From Hydractinia symbiolongicarpus (Eukaryota > Cnidaria > Hydrozoa > Anthoathecata > Hydractiniidae), in the NCBI RefSeq assembly GCF_029227915.1, contig NC_079887.1, positions 10,728,001-10,788,000 of the forward strand: 60,000 bases of DNA, written 5' to 3'. The notes beneath the pieces were generated by a model, which saw only the letters and a program-made list of their open reading frames with translations, did not search any database and had not been told where the DNA came from. A program made the position numbers and the translations under genes. Below are positions 9,716-21,193 of this stretch, piece after piece (the stretch's first letter is position 1; each line of letters begins with the position of its first letter).

Positions 9716-10945
9716 GAAATAAAAAGGGAATTTCCTTGATAAATTGACGACCAGATTAGTAATGTTTGTCTGAAAACGAAAAAAAAGGAACTTCTGGTCT
9801 GTGCCAATATGATTTTGTACAGAAAGCCAAACACAAATTTAATAATCTTGAGTCATACTTCTGTCACGTCTAAAATAAATTTTAAATTAAAAAGATAATG
9901 AATTAAAAAGTTGTTGCCAAACCGTTGTTTGTTGATTATAATCGTATGTTTTTTGATGGAATTACAAGAATCCGGATCTTCTAGCACGTTACGAAATATT
10001 TTTGTAATATTTTTTCAAAACACAAATTGAAATAATTTTGAGTTTAACAAGTATATTTCAGTTATAAAATGACCTTGAAAACCTAAAACAAAGCTTACTA
10101 TGCGTTTTTTAACTAAGGACATTTCGTTGGTAAATAAATAAACAGAAGTCAATTTTCAGTACAATTTTTGATTGTTTATGTAATCAAAATCTATCCCAAG
10201 CGAAGTGATTGCCACTGCGTCCGCGCATATAATACAGGATATATGACTATTTGGTAAGTATGCATACTAGCCAGGTACTATGTATAAGGGTTAGGGTTAA
10301 GTTTAGTTTGCAAAATAACTGGTTAGTATGCATATTTATCACAATCTCCGTAACATATATAAGAAAAAAACAATGACAGCGTCACACTATCTAAATTCAC
10401 CTTTTCTATAGTGAAACTTCATAAAAATTTGCTGTTTAGTGTAGAAAATGTGCAAACTCTGTGTTAACACAATATATCTTGCTTTTCTATATAAACAATT
10501 AATTAGGAACTAGATAGCGTGGCAGTTTTATACAGAAACTTGTCGTATCATTTGGAAAAATTAGGGAGAAGGCGTTCATCAGTTTGTTACCAACTCACAA
10601 TCATGACAGTATGGATACACCTATCACGTTTTACAAATTACTAACATGCACAATTTTTTACCTTGCGTAACGCGGCACATGTTGACTTATCATGGATAAC
10701 TCAGTAACTGTCTTGTAAATACATTTTCATTGTTGGAATTGTACTTTAAAAACACTTATTCATTACCAAATTTTGGAGAACAGATTTTCTAACTTGTTAT
10801 AATAGCCCCTAGGAATGCATATATGTGAGATCAGCAACTTCTTTTTATTAAAAGCCGTATTATGTCTGTTTGTGTGCGAAAAAGTTTAGTGGTACAGGAA
10901 CAGCAAAATACGGACATTTTTATACCATATGAAGGAGATTTTAGC
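9716..10945 (-). repeat. Right arm (R) of ~1.1 kb inverted repeat
   Basis: This is the reverse complement of arm L, with a ~60-base insertion around 9835-9900 and scattered substitutions. The TTAGGGTTAGGG-like motif at about 10288 mirrors CCCTAACCCTAA in arm L. Equivalent right-arm sequence recurs at 24900-25850 and 34640-35590 in the tandem units. The outer ends resemble TATAACAAGTTGGAAGATC, but no clean target-site duplication could be identified, so the class of element is unknown. Confidence 0.7.
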
Positions 10946-12515
10946 AGTATTTATTCCTATTCTTTAAATTTTTTCTTTATTTTGGTATAAGATCACATTA
11001 CTTATTCTTTCTTGGAGTTCGGACATCTCACTAGCTATTTAGTAACATTTGGCTCAAAGATGTAAGTAGCCCCAAGCCGCATGCCGTACAAAAAATTCTT
11101 ATTCATCATTTTTTATTCTAAATGCAGTTCGGTAGCTCCACCTTGATTACTTACTTGAAAACATATTTCACAAAATAAAATTCTTAAGTGATTGTTTTAG
11201 CGGAGAGCAACAAGTTGCTTCACGTATTTGAACGTGAACGTGAACATGCAAACTCGGTCGATGACTTTGAGTAATATTACTTGGTATAGATGTAAAACCA
11301 GTTCATATTGTATTATTTTTCACGTGCACTTTTAAAGGTCTATACTAGCTGCCCTATTATTGCCATACCGTATTATTGTAGCCCTCAAGTTAATAAAAGA
11401 TTATTTTGCATCATTTAATCAATTAATTTAATGTCGCTTACTTTTATTCTGTTTGTGTTTTGTGCGCGGACGGTTCGTAGGAAAGCTGACGCAACTATGC
11501 GAACCCACCGGACGGTAGAATACATTACGGTATGCAGTTCGTTTGGTCAAGTACAGTAGGATGATGTTTTATAGTTTAAACACAAACTGAAAAAATACAA
11601 AGATACATAAATTAGAAGCGATGTGAAAAGTGCGCGCGAAAAAACTATCAAAATTTAATTAAAATCTTCATCGTCAAGACGGATCTTTATCGTTTTTATG
11701 TTCAAAACAGTTTGTTAAGGAAACAATAATTTGTAATGAATATTTTTAAACGACTCGGAAAAAACAAAAGAGAATTAAAACAAACTTATATAACAAGGGA
11801 TTGTTTTATTGATATGCGTTATTTTTTTTGTCTAAATTTCTTTTTTCATTCCTTTATTTTATTTTAGATTTTGTGAAAAGAAAATTTAACTTAGTAACTA
11901 GTTGTATAACTGGGTATAGGTAATCTAGTATAATTAATGTCTAATCAACAGTTCGTGAGTTGTAAGAACCGTAACTCTGTACGTGGTTTTAGGCTTATTA
12001 CCTATGCTGGTAAAATTGTGTTACTTCGTCCTGATAACGACAAAGCAATATTATGGACTGCATGCCAGATATTCATCACGTGATTAAGCTGACACATATG
12101 GGCCTTCGTTTAGCTGATTTTTCTGCGGAAGAGTCAGGTCAGTGTTCTGCCACGTGCGTCAAGTGTTAATGATGTTTCATTGGCTAGATACAGTTATGTA
12201 GAACGCTCAAAGTCCCATTACTAGACCACCTGTGTCTTTCTTTGTTGAGTAACTATTATAGATCATGTTGATAGTTTAATAATTAAAAATCAGAGCGGTA
12301 ATAACATCTTAATTATCCAAAGTGTAAGTTGTCACTTTCCCTTAGTTGTTAATTGTTACGTGTACCAACATTTTTGTTATGTTTTGTTAACCTTAATATT
12401 CGCCAGAAGAAGAATAAAAAGATAGGTAGTAATTAATAGGTCATCTATGTGTCTTTCTGTGACATCAAATTATTTACAGTAATTTTTAGCAAACTTATAA
12501 ACCATCACTTATAAC
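10946..12515. other. AT-rich intergenic stretch, no gene seen
   Basis: No frame with coding character, RNA gene or clear repeat structure was recognised. The last few hundred bases could be the 5' untranslated part of the LINE that starts its coding sequence near 12516, but I see no boundary that proves it. Confidence 0.4.
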
Positions 12516-13708
12516 ACGGATTAACATTTTTAAAAAGAAAGGAATATTTCGCTTATGTACTGCTAAGGTCAACGAACTTTGTGAAACCTCTTCTGCATCG
12601 TTTTTCTGCAAACTTGACATCAGAAAGGGCTCTTGCGATGATAGTCTTGGCGCACACAATGATAAAGATGATAATACCAAGAGTGTGGTTAAAACTAATG
12701 TTGAAATTATTTTGAACACACAAATTCAAAAAACTTTGAATATCTCCAGCAATTCTGACGTGGCATAAAGGACATGAAGGAATTCATAAAGTACGAAGTG
12801 TCAAAAATTAGAATTAACTTAAATGATGAAGGCATTTTGCGTTTCAAAGAAGAAAATGCGTTTTTTGAAAATCAGACCAAAGAAACCAGAAATTTATTAC
12901 GGGAGGTTCTTATGCATAACACTTAAAAAAGAACTTCACAACATACAATCAATAATTGCAATGATCAATGGCAGGAGATCTCGAGAGGATCAAAAGAATC
13001 TTTTAACAATATATCAATTCATGGTATTAAATATTTTAATGTTTTATCGGATAGGGCCTTCCCTGAGAGTAATGAGAGTAGTGACATAAATAAAGATAAA
13101 GAGATAATTATACTGATAATGTACAAAACGAGAAACGTTTCAATAAGGTTCATCTTCAACCATCTACAAGAAGACAACCAAGTCCAGTTATTAATCAGCA
13201 CCCTGAACGCGAACAGTTATATACAAATAAGCTACGACAATCAACACGTATAATTTCCGATAGTTTACGTAATGGAATAAAAATTCGAGAACAAAATAGT
13301 TCTATACAAGATGTATATCTTAAGCTTAAAGCTTTTCCGGATTAGATTACTATTCTAAGCCTACACTGGTGGAAGACAAACACTAACAACGTGAACAACA
13401 ACGATATTGCCGAAGAAGTCATTGAAATGAGGCGAAACTGCCGTAGTAATCATAAAGTAAAACACATTATGGTATCAAGTGTGGTTGCATGTTCCAAAAT
13501 TACCCGAATCGGATTTAATAATTTTTTGTCAGAAAAATGTGTGATAAATAATTTCACATACATTGATAATGATAATATAAATAGTACACATCTTTGGAGG
13601 GACGGGATACATCTTATGGATGAGGGTAAGTTTCTAATGACTCAAAATTATATACAAAATATTAATAGTTTTTTATACGACGCAGTGCAGAATACACATC
13701 TTCCTTGA
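12516..13708 (+). pseudogene. LINE ORF1 remnant with SGNH-esterase-like domain
   Basis: An open plus-strand frame without ATG starts near 12516 (KGIFRLCTAKVNELCETS) and continues, with frame changes, through a helical segment at 12770-12930 (KYEVSKIRINLNDEGIL). Near 13255 comes a DSLRNGIKIREQN stretch typical of the esterase-type ORF1. The last piece, 13391-13708, carries the block near the catalytic end of an SGNH hydrolase (HLWRDGIHLMDEG), where the Asp-x-x-His pair is preserved as D-G-I-H. Such ORF1 proteins are thought to act as RNA or membrane-associated partners of the LINE ribonucleoprotein. The intervening sequence is broken by several stops. Confidence 0.6.
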
Positions 13709-14059
13709 ACAATAGTGACATCTCTATTTCGGACACAAATGACTTAGGTCAAAATCTTTCTAGTGATGTCAGATGTAACTCCTTAAAAATCCTTCAAACC
13801 CACCAATAGGATATCTCAATATAAACAGCCTAAGGAACAAAATAATTGATGCTAGGGAAATAATAAAGAGTTTTTTTCCGGATTATTATGTTATTTCCGG
13901 AACAAAAATTGATTATACTTTACCAACTTGTCAATTAGTAATAGATAATTACGAGATCGGGAAAAGAAAAGATAGGGAGGTAAACGGAGGGGTGGTCTAA
14001 TAGAATGTTTAAGAAAGGGTGTAATTTGCAATCAATTAAATATAGGAACCATAACCAAT

Positions 14060-16410
14060 ATAGATAATTTGTTCGAAACCGACCATAAAAACGATAAATG
14101 GGGCAGTAATTAGTTTATATAGACCTTCTTATATATCAAATCTTGTGAGCTTTCTTGATGAGCTAACAAATATTCTCAAGAAGGTTCTCTCAAACTGCGA
14201 TAAGACTTTAGTGGCTGGTGACTTGAATATAGATGTCCATGATTTGACCCATTATGGATATGATCATTCAAAGTTACTTTGTCATATATTTAATCTCAAA
14301 AATTTGGTAAAAGATAAAACTTGCTTTGCTAAGACTGGAGTCTCGTGTATAGATCTAATTCATACTAACAAACCAAGGTCTTTTCAAAACACGGTTGCTA
14401 CTAAGACGTCCTCACCATCTCATGATTATTACTTTCGTTGAACCACATTTAGTATGATTAAAGCCATATAGAAGTTTTATAAAGAAGTTATAAAAAAATT
14501 GATGAGATGGCGTTTTAAACAGATGATGAAAATGCTAATTCCAATTGTGATACAAACAATCCCGAATTTAATTATGATAATTTGGTAAAAATGTTTACAT
14601 CTGTATTAAACAAACACGCACCACTAAAACAGAAAAATTCAGGCAGAAATGAGGCTCCTTTTATGACCAAAGAACTAAAAAAGGCAATTGATAGACGAAC
14701 AAGATTGAAGAACAAATTTAACAACACGGCAACAGAAGAAAATGAAATAAAATACAAAAAACAAAGAAGTAAGTGTGAATATTCGAAAAAAGGCTGTCAA
14801 AAGGTTCTTTAAAAAAGTTACTGAATCTGGATGTATGGAAAATAAAATGTTTTGGAAAACCATAAAACCTTTCATAACTAATAAGAGTGGTATAAGTAGT
14901 GATAATATAATGATGTTAATTTCGGATAATCGTCTTATCACAGCCGAAAAGGACCTGGCAACAATGTTAGATAACAACGTTAAACTGCTTTAACATTGTG
15001 GAAAAGAGTAGTGAACTAAAACACTATTGACTTTAGCGAAATCAAGGATAAAGAAGGAGTTATTTGTGACATCATCGAAAAGTTTAGAAATCATCCTAGT
15101 ATTCTGAAAATAAAAGAAACTTGTCCGTTAAATGATACCAAACTTTACTTTAAGGAGATAAATGAAAAAGAAATTAAAAAATTGTTTTTGGAAATTAGCT
15201 GTAAAACGCCAGTCAGTGGAGATAAAACCCCACCTAAACTCGCCAAGCTAGCTAGTAGTTCTTTAATAAAACCTAGAACGGCTGTAGTTAATAATAGTAT
15301 TTGGAATAATAACTTTCCTAATGATGCAAAAACGAGCTTCAGTAACACCACTTAATAAGGCGTCTAAAATTAAAACCTGAATAGGCAACAATAAACCGGT
15401 CAGTGTTTTGAACTTCTTCTCTAAGTTTAACGAAAAAGTTGTTAAACAACAACTCATGTTTTATATTGAATCAAAACTTTCAGTCTTCCTCTCTGCTTAC
15501 AGAAGGAGTTATGACACACAACATGTTCTAATTCGTCTGTTGGAAGAATGGAAGAAAAAATTGGACTTAAATTATGTAGTTAACGCAGTCCTAATCGACC
15601 CATCTAACACGACTTGATTATAGCCACACGACTTGATTATAGTCAAACTTTACGCTTATGGTATCGATATAAATGCACTTGAATTTATTCTATCACATCT
15701 TACGAATAGAAGACAATGTACACGAGTTATCGGAATAACAGTCTTTTCGAAATAATCTTGTCTGGTGTCCCACAAGGATCTATATTAGGACCTATTATTT
15801 TTAATATTTTTACAAATGATTTATTTTATTTCATCTCTAAGTGAAACTTACACAAGTACGCAGATGACAACACCTTATCTGCATTCTCAAATTCGCTTAA
15901 TCACTCTATTTTAACTGCTAGAAAATGAGTCTAATATAGCTCTTTCATGGCTAGAAATGAATAAAGTGATAGTTAACCAAGACAAATTTCAAGCAATTAT
16001 TATATCCAAAAACAAAAAGTATAATTCTATTGTTGAAGTAAGTATTGGTGAAAAAAAGATTAAAAAAGAAAGCACCGTAAAATTATTGGATGTGACCATT
16101 GATGATAACTCAGAAAAATTAAATTCTTTGTTTAGATTTAAAAATTTTCCACCCCTAAAAGCAAAATAAATCTAAGCACAATGTTTCATTTCAACTATTG
16201 CCCTTTGATATGGCATTTCTCATTAACAAAGTCACTTTTAAAGGTAGAGAGATTATACAACAGAGCTATTTATTTTTTGCACTAAACAAATGAAATTTTC
16301 ATGACTTTCAGGCATGAAATTTTCATGTGTGTCTCAAGATTAAGAAATTTATGTGTGGACATTTTCAAAACATTGACAGGCAATAACCCTTCTAAAAAAT
16401 ACAGTCATAC
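14060..16410 (+). pseudogene. LINE ORF2 remnant (AP-like endonuclease + reverse transcriptase)
   Basis: The endonuclease piece is at 14145-14441, with AGDLNIDV and CIDLIHTNKPRSFQ followed by a degenerate SDHH-type end (SHDYYFR). A linker region at 14582-14993 and the reverse transcriptase at about 15050-15900 follow. The RT palm includes SAYRRSYDTQHVLIRLLEEWKK, GVPQGSILGP and the catalytic YADD box. The C-terminal tail (NYCPLIWH, LRNLCVDIFKTL) is present to about 16410. Numerous frameshifts mean no functional protein can be made. The element would have nicked target DNA and copied its RNA at the site. Confidence 0.75.
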
Positions 16411-16420
16411 TCGATGACAA

Positions 16421-17734
16421 TGAAAGTAATAGAGTCGATGACAGTAACTGACGTCACCTCCTGTGTAAGTAACTAGTGAACATAATGGGTAAAGTTTTCA
16501 TGTGTTTTAATTCACCCGTTTCGGAACAGACGGTTTGGTGGCGTCAGCCAAAAAATTTTCAAACTTTCTGTATCCTTGTAACTGCTTGTCAAAAGAACAT
16601 AATTTAATAAAGAGACTAGCCGGGAAAATCGACGCCGAAATGCCAAGTTAAGCCACAACACCTGTGACTCAGCGTTAAACATAACGTTAAGCGGATAATA
16701 ACGCCGGAAGCTATGTCAATAACGCCGGAAGCTATGATTCAGATGGAGTGCTTTGATACAGCTATACAGTATGTTGTAACTAGAAAAAAACGCACACATT
16801 GTTACCCCGTTAAGCTAAATTATCATTCAACAACGATAAGGCTTCGCCGATGTACCATGGCTTTCACGGTAGTCGAACTGCATATTGCCGCTTTCGCTGA
16901 ATGTGTTGCTTTCGAATCTTTTTTTTTTTTTTTGCAAAATCAGTCAATTTTGGCGGTCGCAGAAGTGAGGACTTATGAACCGTCTGAAATCTAAAGAATT
17001 TGTGACGTTAAGAAAAACATCTTCCTAGCTGTCAAAATTTACAGCAACAGATCGAGTAATATTAGGCGAGGGGTGCGTGGGAATATTTTACTCTTCTTAT
17101 TGCTATTTCTTTGCGGTAGCCGTCTGTTTGATATTTTTAGCTAACTTCGGCGAGCAGCAGTTCTGAAGTTTCCTTCCAAATTAATATATCTATTAATAGG
17201 GGTCTGAGGAATTGGTTTGTACCGACTTTTAGTAAGTTATTGGAAGTTCCTGTGTTTGGAATATATAATCATGGAATGAAGATTAAGTAAGAATTGCTAA
17301 GAGAAAAAACATTCCTAGAAAACTGTTTTACTCTGTGTCACCTGTAGTTGCAGAAGAAAAGTTTGACAGAAAACCGGGCGTTAACTTGACAACTGATTAT
17401 TTATAATTCCATTGATCACTGAGTAAGGTACAAAAATTTCTGCATTACATTGCTAGCAAGTGTCAATACTGTTTAGTTTCACTTTCAACAAATGAAAGAT
17501 TTTTGTCAAATTCAAAAAAACTTTGTGTTCTCTTTGGTTTCTATTTAATTTAAGTAACAAGACACTTTATAACAACACAATAAATCGAATAGCTGGCAAG
17601 CTGGTTAATTTTTGTTGCTGGTAAAGGTGTAATGTATATCAATTTGTTGACGTTCATCATAACTTTGTACATTTGCGTTTGTAGATTCAAAGATCTATAA
17701 AGGGAACTTAAAATCTCTAGCGTCATATCGAAAT
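16421..17734. other. Intergenic stretch, no gene seen
   Basis: The stretch is AT-rich, with a run of 15 T near 16919 and duplicated short phrases (ATAACGCCGGAAGCTATG twice at 16699-16736). The short frame at 16713-16994 has no recognisable features. It ends at the left boundary of the tandem units. Confidence 0.4.
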
Positions 17735-19115
17735 AATTCATGGAAATGGTGCTAATTACATACAATTCCAATAACAAACAACATGGCTTTATTTGATAGT
17801 TAAAAAGTTTTCTCACTTTTACTAAAGAAGTTGTCATGCTGACAGGCATGGAAAATGATTTTCGTCATACCAACATGGTGAGAACAACTTAAGCATATTT
17901 ACTATTGCAACCCAAGCCAGATAGAAAAAAATTTAAAATGTAGTTAACGATATCTGTTCTAGAAAGATTTTGTTTTGTTAACAGTTTTCGAGCATTTGTA
18001 GCAATTATCGCTTAAAAGCTACAACGTATTTTCAAGTTTAATTGATCATTTTGAAACCTTTGATTCAGAAGGTACAAGTAACCAAACGTTTTTCCTACTA
18101 AATGTTGTGCTAAATCAGTGTTTGTTCTTTCTTTTTTGTAGTTTGTTTTTAAATAGCTGTTACTGATTAAAATTAAGCCTATACCTGCACAAAATCTGGA
18201 TATAATCTTATAAATTTTTTAATTCATTGTATATATCTGTTGTTGTTGGTATTGTTGTTAATATAATCTAACAATACAAATAAAATCCATTCCCTGCTTA
18301 TTTTTCTTATGGGCCTCTTTTTTAAGTTGTTAAACGCTTTGAATCAATTAAATGAAAAGTGTTTATTAGTAATATATAGAGTGTTGCATTATTAAGCATT
18401 AGAAGATTTTTTGCACGTTTTTTACTGAAATTATTTATTTAGGGATTATATAACTTGAGAATTAGTAACTCTGTAGAATGAACCTATGCTATTATTTTCA
18501 ATTATAGCTAGTACAAGCAAGCCTGTAAATATGCTAAAATAAGTAATGAGGCCACATTTAGAAGCTGGGTGGGTGTAATACGAAGACCACCTGTTTTTTT
18601 AGCTCTGAGGAAAATGCGCAATGTTTCGTTTGCCTTGAAAATGTTTCGTTTGCCTAGAAAAAATTTTGGGATCCGACACTGAAATTTCTTATAACATCCT
18701 GTGTTTCCGATTTAGCATCTTCCTGAATGGATCTTTTCACGGGCCTTAGCAACTAGTTATATAAACTACATGGAAGTACCGTACATGTTTGAATGATATG
18801 ATTTTCAACACTTGACACTCCATTCAGTAATATGCTGCCGAAGATTGGGGTAAGTAGACTACACAGAATGGACTTAGCTTACGTAGTTAAGTACTTGTTT
18901 CATTTATAAACAACTGAAATATTTTAAGTTGCTTTTTACCCCGCTATAAAAATATCAAATATCAAAAGAAGGAAAATATTGGGGTGAAAAGAGGCAATAT
19001 TCAATGCATTAATTTCTAATATTATTGATTTCTACAAAAGTGTGTCAATTAAAAAAAATATAAAAGAAGTTAAAGAAGAAATTATCTTCTTAAATGGCAG
19101 CGACCAAGATCAACA

Positions 19116-20618
19116 CTAACGTCCGTGATGATGATGATGACGATGACGACGATAAAGATGATGATGTTTATGCCACCACCATGGATCTATAAGATTAAAT
19201 CAAAATAATTATTTTTTTTAAAAAACAAATACAAGTTCTTGAGTTCTGATTCCGAAGTACTCCTAATAACTGTAGCACTTAAACATTTGCTTACATACCT
19301 TGTTTCTTCTTTGCCAGTGCATCCTTCTTATATTCCATCACGTCGTATTCTAAAAATGAAAGAGTTTTGTAATATTATATCGAAAATAAACAGGATCTGA
19401 TCGCTTATCCCTTGGCATCTTGTTAGTTACGATAAAAAAGTCTTCCCCTTTTATCAGACTTCTCCTTCGTGTAGCTTATAGGTGAACCTTAATACAACTT
19501 AGAGTGGTTAATATTTTTAGGAATTTACAATCCCGTTTGATAATTTAATAAATTTGAAAAAATAAAAATCAATAATTAGAGAGAGATTTTTATGTAAGAA
19601 ATCTGTTATGATTAAAAATATTAGCAAAGTTATTACCTTCTTCGTCATCAGGTTCGTCTTCGTTCTCCAGGTTTATCTCATCAACGTCTGTTTAATAAAT
19701 AAAAACATTTTTTTTAAACTCAGCACATTGTTGTACGTCATCCAGGTAAACTCTCTAGTAGATTTACAATTCACCCAGGTTTATGACGACACTAATCCGG
19801 CAAACATATGTGACTAAAACATTAACTAAAGACGCTATACAGATATTTTCGTGGAAGAAGAACGATGCTGTCAAAAGGGAAGTTTGTCAAACATTAGCTG
19901 CACTCACCATAATCCGCATTTTCATCTTCTTTTTGCTCACGAGGCTTTGCTTCTATAATATTTAGAAAATGGTCAAGAATTAATAAAAATCAGTTGAACG
20001 TTGCAAATTAGTCTGAAGGCGATGCTAAACTGTTCGATACTTTTTGAAGTCAACATTAGAAAAACTGACAAAAAATTAAAACGCTAGAGCAGAAAGTTGT
20101 TCAATATTGTTTTTAAATTATTTTAAGTAAGTGGATGTTGTCACTCATGCTCGTGATATATCCATGGAAGAAATTTGTATTATTAATTCAGCTATCTTAT
20201 CTCTTAAAATAGACTTTACAAACAAGTTCATGCAAAGCACCAAACATGACTATCGCTTAATACTGAAAAAAACACAAGATGGCATGTGAGATAAACTGCA
20301 AAGGAACAAAAGTTCTGTAATATTGCGAGGTATGTTGCTGTTGTTTAACAAAATATATTCTTGTCGTAATAGTAAAGAAGACTTATAAAACATACATAGG
20401 CGCATTTTGTGTGCTCCTGATTAGACATTTATATTTATAACTTAGTAATTGTTGCAAAAGGGCATTTTCTATATTCTTTAAGGCTAACTAGAAGAAATTC
20501 ATTGTATTTTAATTCTGACGAAAGATAATATTCTTATAAAATTACTGATAGAACAATTATGCGTACCTGCTGCAACCGCCAATACAAACAAGAACAAACA
20601 AACCAACTTGAAATCCAT
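19116..20618 (-). CDS. His/Trp-rich amidated-peptide precursor, copy B (5 exons)
   Basis: Exons are complement 20567-20618, 19908-19952, 19637-19687, 19299-19349 and 19116-19186, all bounded by GT/AG, joining in one frame to 89 residues. Residues 1-17 form a signal peptide (MDFKLVCLFLFVLAVAA). Residues 18-56 are a strongly acidic propiece rich in Glu and Asp. K57-K58 and K63-K64-K65 are basic cleavage sites. Residues 66-89 start Q-D-P-W-W-W-H-K, continue with a His/Arg tract (HHHLYRRHRHHHHH) and end Gly-Arg-stop. The layout (leader, acidic propiece, basic site, cationic peptide with amidation signal) is that of cnidarian neuropeptide and arminin-type antimicrobial precursors. An N-terminal Gln could cyclise to pyroglutamate. 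The start follows a TATA/initiator promoter. Function (antimicrobial, signalling or metal-binding) is inference. Confidence 0.75.
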
Positions 20619-20717
20619 CTGGAGTATGTTTCCTTAAACAGTGTGTGAAACGCAATATGAGATTTAACGCTATCTGTTATCTTGCTGTACACAATTACTG
20701 CTAGTGCTTGAAGCAAG

Positions 20718-20751
20718 ACTGAATATATCAGGTAGTGCCTCATTATTTATA
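20718..20751 (-). promoter_or_regulatory. Core promoter of peptide gene copy B (TATA box + initiator)
   Basis: On the minus strand TATAAATA is at 20751-20744 and the initiator-like TTCAGT ends at 20718. The spacing is the same as in copy A, placing the start about 100 bases upstream of the exon 1 ATG at 20618. Confidence 0.5.
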
Positions 20752-21193
20752 GAGAATTCTGTTTACGTAATACTTAAAGATGAAATCTAAGTTGTTAGAT
20801 ATTATAATGAAGTATAATGGAATATAAAGAGCAATCTATTTTATCCTTTGCAGGTACTAATCCCTTTCGCATAGTTATTTTTGTTATTCTTGGTTTTTTG
20901 TACCTTTTTATGTTTTTCCGCTTTCTGTGAAACAAAGTTTGTAACAAACTGGAAGATCCGCTTTACAGAGTGTAGTACTATAGTAGTATTTTACAAGTAT
21001 AATTCCAACGATGAAAGTACATTTCTAAGACAGTTGCTGTGTTGCCCCAAATAAGTCAAGAAGTACAGTACTGTGCAAGGAAACCCTTATACAGTCCCAA
21101 ACGTGATATATGTATCCATATTATCGAGGCTGTAAACTGGCCATAAAATGATGGGTGACTTATCTTTAAATTTTCCGAGGGATACGAATAGTT

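Larger units (their letters stand above)
12516..16420 (+). mobile_element. Degenerate CR1/L2-like non-LTR retrotransposon
   Basis: The element carries an ORF1 with an SGNH-esterase-like domain followed by an endonuclease-reverse transcriptase ORF2, the order seen in the CR1/L2 group of LINEs. Both ORFs contain several stops and frameshifts. Recognisable ORF2 landmarks in order are AGDLNID (endonuclease, near 14212), FFSKFNEKVV (reverse transcriptase), GVPQGSILGPIIFNIF (near 15765), YADD (15857-15868), NYCPLIWH (near 16195) and LRNLCVDIFKTL (near 16340). Neither target-site duplications nor a 3' microsatellite tail could be found. The copy looks inactive. Confidence 0.8.

Noticed and set aside
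5195-10300. CCCTAACCCTAA / TTAGGGTTAGGG motifs as internal telomere repeats
   Set aside because: Only two units occur each time and always at the same place inside the repeated arms, so they are part of the repeat, not telomere insertions.
20534-20743. 69-residue minus-strand ORF starting MRHYLIYSVLL as the gene start
   Set aside because: It begins at the TATA box, is read through the exon 1 donor into the intron and differs in frame from the downstream exons; the inner ATG at 20618 gives a clean signal peptide in frame.
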